DNA of 43,939 nt from a virus. Every line of letters starts with the position of its first letter. The stretch's first letter is position 1. The notes beneath the pieces were generated by a model. It ran no database searches. It saw only the letters and a program-made list of their open reading frames with translations, and had not been told where the DNA came from. Below are positions 39,408 to 43,939 of the stretch, in pieces. The position numbers were made by a program, and so were the translations under genes. The stretch is from positions 1 through 43,939 of IMG/VR virus record IMGVR_UViG_3300046755_000082; one strand, written 5' to 3'.

Positions 39408-39417
39408 ACTTTTTTTA

Positions 39418-40098
39418 TCAAAAATTGTAACCAAGTGAAATATAGGTCACACTATATTCTTCTTCGGAATCATCGCTGATATAAAGGTCGTTGAGAGAGA
39501 ACATTAAATTCTTACTGACATGGTAATCGATACTGAACTGATTCTTGGTCAACTCATGATAGTCACCATTTTCCCACAAATACTTGTTAGTGATACTGAT
39601 AGGAGAGTCAGGGTGTTTGTATCTAATCCAAGTAGAGTTTCGCCAAACGAGTTCTGTATAGTCCTCAGTTCCCATCTGTGTGATGGTGAACTCATGAGAC
39701 ATCTTCCATTTATCGTTGCGGAAGAACTTATATCCCCATCCCACACCTGTATGCGGCCGGAACTCTGCCATCAAACGATTGGCATTGTAGTTAAAACCAA
39801 AGTTTGCAATACCATAATGTCTTGGTGTGAAATTAAGAATAAACTCATACTCACCATCTGCGCGGTCAGTAAGGTCTTCACCATTCACTGAAGTTTTATA
39901 GACATTGGTTTCAGTTTCAATCTGAAAGTCTTTACCTTCAGGCTCCCATATAAACTTTTGATGTAGATTGAAACTCTTGGTATTACTATCTTCTACTTTG
40001 TAACCAAGTTTGATATAGTTCTTACCGAATGCAGGCCCTGACCAAACAACACAAGCAGTAACCAGTGTTGTTAATAAAACTAAGAATATTTTATTCAT
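39418..40098 (-). CDS. Outer-membrane beta-barrel protein (DUF481-like)
   Basis: A 226-residue protein with a signal peptide (MNKIFLVLLTTLVTACVVWS, cleavage near AFG-K) and then alternating aromatic strands (YIKLGYKVED, YGIANFGFNYN, WKMSHEFTITQMG, SVTYISLGYNF), ending in Phe as barrel proteins do. It resembles DUF481/YdiY-type porin-like proteins acquired from bacteria. VTAC would also fit a lipobox, so a lipoprotein is an alternative. It is probably placed in the host outer membrane during infection. It sits next to the holin gene. Confidence 0.8.
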   Translation of the reverse strand: MNKIFLVLLTTLVTACVVWSGPAFGKNYIKLGYKVEDSNTKSFNLHQKFIWEPEGKDFQIETETNVYKTSVNGEDLTDRADGEYEFILNFTPRHYGIANFGFNYNANRLMAEFRPHTGVGWGYKFFRNDKWKMSHEFTITQMGTEDYTELVWRNSTWIRYKHPDSPISITNKYLWENGDYHELTKNQFSIDYHVSKNLMFSLNDLYISDDSEEEYSVTYISLGYNF

Positions 40099-40556
40099 TA
40101 TCTACGAGCCTTATCAATCGCACGAGAACCAAACCAGAACGAGATAATGGCAGCGAAGATTGCTTTTGTATCGTCATCCCAGAGAATATTAATTGCATCA
40201 GCGAAGTCTGTTCCCTTCTCTAATGCCTCCATTAGGAGTGTTATCTCAATAACAGCAAACAACCCAAAAAAACAGTATGTGATAATAGGGCGAACTGACT
40301 TCTGTAAACCAGCAATAAACCCTGTGCCTTGATTAATAGAGATATCATGTTGAATTAACCTATCATGTTCATTATCTGCGGCCTGTGCTTCCCATGCCCT
40401 TAACTCATGGTCGAACCCTGCTTTACGCAGTTCTGCCATAGTTTTCATTTTTTCTAGTTCAAACTTCTGTTGACCTTTTTGTTTGAAATGGTCTGTGATA
40501 GCAGGGACAACCGAACCACCAAACCCTAACACACTACCTAATAATCCACTTAACAT
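40098..40556 (-). CDS. Three-TM holin (GTA-type holin family)
   Basis: A 152-residue protein with a glycine-rich N-terminal hydrophobic stretch, a charged coiled region (30-78), then hydrophobic spans at about 88-108 (SVRPIITYCFFGLFAVIEI) and 130-146 (KAIFAAIISFWFGSRAI). RPIITY and FWFGSRA are marks of the 3TM holin family first described in gene transfer agents. It would open the inner membrane for the endolysin encoded at 30734-31195. Confidence 0.82.
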   Translation of the reverse strand: MLSGLLGSVLGFGGSVVPAITDHFKQKGQQKFELEKMKTMAELRKAGFDHELRAWEAQAADNEHDRLIQHDISINQGTGFIAGLQKSVRPIITYCFFGLFAVIEITLLMEALEKGTDFADAINILWDDDTKAIFAAIISFWFGSRAIDKARR

Positions 40557-40723
40557 TATTTACTCCAATATGTTTTACTTTCTTCACGTTTATCTATAAA
40601 TCTTTTGAGGACTTCAATATCCTTCTTCTTTTTCTTTTTCATATGGACAGGGACAATCTTTTCTGGATTTTCTCCCGCACCCGCAACCGCAGATGTGCCC
40701 ATAAATTCTCTAAAACTCTTCAT
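40556..40723 (-). CDS. Small basic protein with capsid-targeting-like N-terminus
   Basis: A 55-residue Lys-rich protein starting MKSFREFMGTSAVAG at the ATG at 40723 (GGGGAG ribosome site). The MKSFREFM start resembles T4 internal-protein targeting peptides (MKTYxEFI) and the start of the kinase at 11262. A run of six Lys follows in the middle. It may be a head-packaged internal protein. Its ATG overlaps the stop of the virion protein upstream. Confidence 0.55.
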   Translation of the reverse strand: MKSFREFMGTSAVAGAGENPEKIVPVHMKKKKKKDIEVLKRFIDKREESKTYWSK

Positions 40724-41319
40724 CGGGTAATCTCCCCTGTCGAAAAGTATACCCACTGTTTAGAGTTTTCGTGGATACCCTTGTATATGTTGATACCTAA
40801 AATTTCATCAATCGGAGATGCATCGGTCTCAACAACACGAATCTTATCATCCTTCTTTACGACATCTTCACATTGAACAGTTAGTGTATCGTATCTCATT
40901 CGGTATATGCCTGGCGATAGTTCATTATTATCAATCACAAACCACTGGGAGTCCTCAACCAGAACATCTAGAATATCAATCCCCGTTTCTTCGTGAATTT
41001 GCATCACTCTATCATCTGATAATTCACCATGTTCTCGTATGAGTGCGAGTGCTGCACCATAACGTGCAATGACAGATTGACCGCCTGGCGCCTTTGCCAT
41101 TATTCTTTTTAGATTGATAACAAGTCTGATGAAGGGAGTATAGTGTGTTCTATATGCCTCACGGTCATCAGTCTTCAAAGTGTTGAAGTCTGGATTCTTC
41201 TTACCATCTGCATCGATGATGCCTGCCTTATACGCACCCATCTTCTCGAATGGTGTTACGAGAAGTTTCAGGAATCGAATCGTATAAACGAGGTCTGCTG
41301 CTGACTTTAATATACCCAT
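40720..41319 (-). CDS. Conserved T4-like virion-associated protein
   Basis: A 199-residue protein. MGILKSAADLVYTIRFLKLLVTPFEK, AFxGIIDADGK-like, REAYRTHYTPFIRLVINLKRI and MAKAPGGQSV are conserved in a family found in nearly all T4-like marine phages, where relatives are listed as virion structural proteins. The N-terminal helix and a beta-rich second half are seen. A late TATAAATA box lies five bases before the ATG. Confidence 0.7.
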   Translation of the reverse strand: MGILKSAADLVYTIRFLKLLVTPFEKMGAYKAGIIDADGKKNPDFNTLKTDDREAYRTHYTPFIRLVINLKRIMAKAPGGQSVIARYGAALALIREHGELSDDRVMQIHEETGIDILDVLVEDSQWFVIDNNELSPGIYRMRYDTLTVQCEDVVKKDDKIRVVETDASPIDEILGINIYKGIHENSKQWVYFSTGEITR

Positions 41320-41324
41320 AGTTC

Positions 41325-41332
41325 TATTTATA
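41325..41332 (-). promoter_or_regulatory. T4-type late promoter, leaderless geometry
   Basis: TATAAATA, then GAACT, then the ATG at 41319 on the minus strand. The spacing of five bases is the same as at 715-722, so the predicted transcript starts with the ATG. It overlaps the end of the preceding gene. Confidence 0.7.
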
Positions 41333-41684
41333 TGTTTCGAAGTCTTTCAATGACTAATTTATCCATTTCAATATTGGTATACATATCGTTTTTGATTGCC
41401 TTGAGAAAGATAAGAAATGGTTTGAGTGTTTCCCAATGGTCGAGTTCAATCTTGAGTTCGAGGATGTCTAGTCCTGCCTCATGACCAAATACGTTGAAAA
41501 TTACTATGAGATGATTAATGATGAGTCTTTCAGACAACTCACCTGTAGTTTTGTATCGATTGAGAAGTCTTTTGATATACTTAAATCTTTTTAAGTCCTC
41601 AAAAAACTCCTCACTGTCGATACATTTAGGATTATAATAGTGCTTCGCAGCGTATACTATTAAATTATCTTTTGTTAATTGCAT
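41328..41684 (-). CDS. Conserved phage protein, unknown
   Basis: A 118-residue helical protein: MQLTKDNLIVYAAKHYYNP start, FFEDLKRFKYIKRLLNRYKTTGEL, RLIINHLIVIFNVFG and LKPFLIFLKAIK. The family is common in T4-like marine phages next to virion genes. No function is known to me. Confidence 0.65.
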   Translation of the reverse strand: MQLTKDNLIVYAAKHYYNPKCIDSEEFFEDLKRFKYIKRLLNRYKTTGELSERLIINHLIVIFNVFGHEAGLDILELKIELDHWETLKPFLIFLKAIKNDMYTNIEMDKLVIERLRNI

Positions 41685-41720
41685 TATGAAAAATCCAAAC
41701 AGAGGGTATATTACCTCTAT

Positions 41721-42047
41721 CTAGTCTTTCAGTATGCCAGTCATTCTTTCAACAAGGGTTGACTTCTTTTTACGGCGGTCAAGTTCTACGCCATGTTGGC
41801 GACCCAATGCTTCAAGTTCAACCTTTGACATATCATCAAGTGACTTATCACCAACAGGTGCTTCGGTCAATGTCTGAACTTCCACAGGGACTTCAACTTG
41901 TTCTACAACTGGTGTAACACCAAAGAACTCATCAATCTGTTCTTGGGTGAAACCACCAGATGCATACAATTCACCAGTGTCAGGGTCTTCCCATCCACGG
42001 GCAGTAGGGATAGCGTTTTCACACCAAGCAGGGGCTTTAATTGTCAT
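41721..42047 (-). CDS. Virion-associated protein with SAP/HeH-like C-terminus
   Basis: A 108-residue protein from the ATG at 42047 (MTIKAPAWCENAIPTARGW; AAGGA upstream). The N-terminal part PTARGWEDPDTGELYASGGFT occurs in virion proteins of T4-like marine phages. An acidic linker with repeated V-E-V-P follows, and the last 35 residues (DMSKVELEALGRQHGVELD...TLVERM) form a helix-extended-helix, SAP-like DNA-binding motif. A head or neck component is likely. Confidence 0.6.
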   Translation of the reverse strand: MTIKAPAWCENAIPTARGWEDPDTGELYASGGFTQEQIDEFFGVTPVVEQVEVPVEVQTLTEAPVGDKSLDDMSKVELEALGRQHGVELDRRKKKSTLVERMTGILKD

Positions 42048-42058
42048 CTTTATCATCC

Positions 42059-43261
42059 TTATTTTACATAACCACGGCGTTTTGCCATTCTTTCGAGAAA
42101 CTTTCTTGCTTCTCTTGTTCTTGCATCATGTGGATTCTTTTCTTTTTGACCCAGTTCAGCAATTTCACTCATTGTCTTACCAGAGATTATGTCTTGTGCT
42201 TTTGCTACAAGTTCATCAGCGGTATCTTCTTTGACAGGCGCTTCGGTTGACTTCACAACATTTGTATCACCTGATGCATTGTCCTGTGGGCGTTTACCAG
42301 ATTTTGGTTTGGTTGCTTGACCAGCTTTGGTAGTCTTGTCTTTAGCGTCTTCTACATCGTCTTCCATTTTCTTGTCAGACTTGTTATGAGCATTCGCAAA
42401 TTCTTTAGACTTTCCAGATTCCTTGTCCATCATACCTTCTGGTTTGGTGGCATTGGACTTCTGTTGTTTTGCAGCAGTCTCAAGCATCGCAATCAACTGT
42501 TCAGTTGACTCACCGATTTTACTGATTTCCGCAGTCTTGGCGTTAGATGCAACTTTCTTCTTGTCATCTTTTTTACCAGCGACCTTTGGCATATCTTTCT
42601 TTTCTTCGCCGTCTTCTTCGCCACCATTCTCTTCTTCGCCGTTTTCTTCATCTTTTGCCATCGCTTTACCGATTGCTTTACGGCGTTTGTGTAAGAATTC
42701 ATCAGAGTCATCAACATCGCCATCATTGTCGATGTCTTTGTCTTTACGGTCTTTGAATTTCTTCTTAGCAGCCTTTGGGTCGGCCTTATCAAGACCATCA
42801 CCGTCATCTGACTTATCATTAGAAGCGTCTTCTTTTGCAAGTCTTGCTTCTTCTGTTTTCACATCATATTTTTTACCGGCAACAACAAATGTATCATCAC
42901 CTTTTTCTTTGGCGGCTTGCAATGCTGCTGTGAAGGCATTACCTTCATCAGTTTTCTTTTTATCTTTCTTCGTATGACTGGATTCTTCGATGACTTCCAT
43001 GTCGGCGACAGGGACACGTTCCTCGATACCATGTTTGAACTGGACATCATACCACTCAACAAAACCATCGTCTGTAGGAATCGCGTGTGATTCATAGACA
43101 GGTTTTCCAAGACCCCATTCAGGGTGGTTGACTGTGATTGCACAGTTGTGGTCTTTTGAATGACACAGTTCACGAATTTCTTCTTCTGTGTAACCTTGTT
43201 GTTTCTTGGATGTCACGGATGCCCACGCTTCACCCAATCTTTTCATATCTGATGTTCTCAT
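42059..43261 (-). CDS. Charged virion protein with EF-hand/dockerin-like loop
   Basis: A 400-residue, very Lys/Asp/Glu-rich protein. Residues 1-90 are folded-looking (EEEIRELCHSKDHNCAI, SHAIPTDDGFVEWYDVQFKHG). TFVVAGKKYDVKTEEA and then DKDIDNDGDVDDSDEFLHKRRKAI are repeatedly seen in marine T4-like virion proteins; the second is a calcium-loop motif. The rest is low-complexity, and the C-terminus is basic (ARKFLERMAKRRGY). A capsid-associated or injected protein is likely. It has a CGGAG ribosome site. Confidence 0.6.
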   Translation of the reverse strand: MRTSDMKRLGEAWASVTSKKQQGYTEEEIRELCHSKDHNCAITVNHPEWGLGKPVYESHAIPTDDGFVEWYDVQFKHGIEERVPVADMEVIEESSHTKKDKKKTDEGNAFTAALQAAKEKGDDTFVVAGKKYDVKTEEARLAKEDASNDKSDDGDGLDKADPKAAKKKFKDRKDKDIDNDGDVDDSDEFLHKRRKAIGKAMAKDEENGEEENGGEEDGEEKKDMPKVAGKKDDKKKVASNAKTAEISKIGESTEQLIAMLETAAKQQKSNATKPEGMMDKESGKSKEFANAHNKSDKKMEDDVEDAKDKTTKAGQATKPKSGKRPQDNASGDTNVVKSTEAPVKEDTADELVAKAQDIISGKTMSEIAELGQKEKNPHDARTREARKFLERMAKRRGYVK

Positions 43262-43273
43262 TGTTATCTCCGT

Positions 43274-43588
43274 TTACATCCACATAAATTTAACCAGACC
43301 AGCGATTATCGCTGCACTGATAAGGTATACTACCTTGTTAATGATTGAGACGGTTCGAGCATTATCGTCTACCTTTTTCTCAATCTCGTCTAGTTTCTTA
43401 GAAAATTTATTCATGCGCTCGAAATTATTCTGATTATTACTTTCAAGATTAGATAATTTCTCTTCCACACGAGCAAGAGAAATCAATGCATCCGCAAGTT
43501 TGTCTATCTTATCTTCAAGACGGTCAAATCTTACAGAGGATTCTGTCTCAATCCTTGCGAGGCGTTCTAATTGTGTTTCCTTAGCCAT
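43274..43588 (-). CDS. Coiled-coil membrane-anchored protein
   Basis: A 104-residue protein: a long heptad region (about 5-75, with RFDRLEDKIDKLADAL and NKFSKKLDEIEKKVDD) and one C-terminal membrane span (VVYLISAAIIAGLVKFMWM). The layout resembles XhlA-type holin-associated proteins and T4-like spanin or antiholin accessories. GGGAAG lies before the ATG, and a late promoter at 43612-43619. Confidence 0.65.
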   Translation of the reverse strand: MAKETQLERLARIETESSVRFDRLEDKIDKLADALISLARVEEKLSNLESNNQNNFERMNKFSKKLDEIEKKVDDNARTVSIINKVVYLISAAIIAGLVKFMWM

Positions 43589-43597
43589 GTCTTCCCA

Positions 43598-43939
43598 TTA
43601 AACTATAGTTCTATTTATAAGTTGTTTGTTCTTTATTCGATATTTTTCTATTTTTACCGACCATTCATCAAATAAAGAGTCATCCAGTCCTAAATAATTT
43701 ATAATGGTATAGAGAACATTCTCTGACCACTCTTCATCATTATGGAACAAATCGTATGGGTCAACCCCAATCCAATCATGTCCCTCTGGAATCATATTCT
43801 TGTATAGTTCGGTCAGTTCTTGACACGACTCCCACGGACGATTCCAAAACTTATCAACATCAAATCCATTCTGAATCAACCAGTGACCATCAGGATTATT
43901 CTGTCCTAGACCAAGTTTTGCTCTCGCAAGTTGGTCTAT
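43598..43939 (-). CDS. Partial protein, 5' end outside window (sulfotransferase-like C-terminus?)
   Basis: An open frame enters from the window edge and stops at 43598 (113 residues seen). DGHWLIQNGFDVDKFWNRPWESC, DWIGVDPYDLFHNDEEW and IINYLGLDDSLFDEW resemble the C-terminal helices of P-loop sulfotransferase or kinase-like proteins, such as those in the cluster at 20-22 kb. The diagnostic motifs would be upstream, so this is only a suggestion. Confidence 0.4.
   Translation of the reverse strand: MDQLARAKLGLGQNNPDGHWLIQNGFDVDKFWNRPWESCQELTELYKNMIPEGHDWIGVDPYDLFHNDEEWSENVLYTIINYLGLDDSLFDEWSVKIEKYRIKNKQLINRTIV
43612..43619 (-). promoter_or_regulatory. T4-type late promoter
   Basis: TATAAATA followed by GAACTATAG on the minus strand, 24 bases before the ATG at 43588. 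It shares the extended TATAAATAGAACTAT with the box at 41325-41332. It lies within the end of the gene at 43598-43939. Confidence 0.75.

Noticed and set aside
42423-42977. Long plus-strand frame rich in Ser, Phe and Leu
   Set aside because: It is the mirror of the Lys/Glu-rich virion gene on the minus strand (AAG/GAA codons read as CTT/TTC); no ribosome site and no family resemblance.
1-43939. CRISPR arrays, insertion sequences, rRNA or integrase/attachment sites
   Set aside because: None seen. No regularly spaced repeats, transposase or integrase motifs; the only RNA gene found is tRNA-Arg.

Overview
The window is a piece of a large lytic, T4-like (marine Tevenvirinae/Kyanoviridae-like) phage genome. 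Recognisable T4-type parts are the head-completion nuclease-fold protein gp4, a gp54/gp19-type tube protein, the gp26 hub protein with an overlapping -1 frame, a tape-measure candidate, single-stranded DNA-binding gp32, late-transcription co-activator gp33, NrdA/NrdB, PhoH and T4 late promoters (TATAAATA). The host is a Gram-negative bacterium, because the phage carries an outer-membrane beta-barrel gene, and its RNA polymerase reads sigma70-like promoters. The overall gene set resembles myophages of marine bacteria; the exact host cannot be read from the sequence.

Layout. 1-224 (minus): start of a TOPRIM primase/helicase that runs off the window. 237-4563 (plus): late morphogenesis genes. 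4617-9153 (minus): gp32, gp33 and many small conserved phage proteins, driven by TTGACA-17-TATAAT-type promoters. 9261-11939 (plus, late promoter): a small conserved protein, two tandem paralogues and a P-loop kinase with a capsid-targeting-like N-terminus. 11908-12719 (minus): small genes, a small membrane protein and tRNA-Arg(UCU). 12760-30737 (minus): an 18 kb block of almost uninterrupted overlapping genes. It holds several glycosyltransferases, four sulfotransferase-like proteins, three methyltransferases, a HAD-nucleotidyltransferase fusion, a cupin, a glutamine amidotransferase-like protein, a di-iron ferritin-like protein, a radical SAM/SPASM enzyme, a carbamoyltransferase, a HAD phosphatase and an EF-hand membrane protein. 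30734-33613 (minus): M15 endolysin, PhoH and small genes. 33668-39302 (minus): a pair of acyl/aminoacyl-adenylating (ANL) homologues, a GIY-YIG-like nuclease, a zinc ribbon, NrdB and a NrdA-glutaredoxin fusion. 39418-43939 (minus): outer-membrane protein, 3TM holin and virion-associated proteins.

How it works together. Early promoters with a shared extended sequence drive the nucleotide-metabolism, replication and accessory operons on the minus strand. gp33, with other late factors outside the window, would activate the TATAAATA promoters. At three of these the ATG sits exactly at the predicted +1, implying leaderless late mRNAs. The 18 kb block looks like a self-contained pathway for building and decorating a surface glycan or a related small molecule (activated sugar, glycosyl transfer, then sulfation, methylation and carbamoylation). 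Its product is unknown, and it is the best candidate here for an undescribed system, with the tandem adenylating-enzyme pair second.
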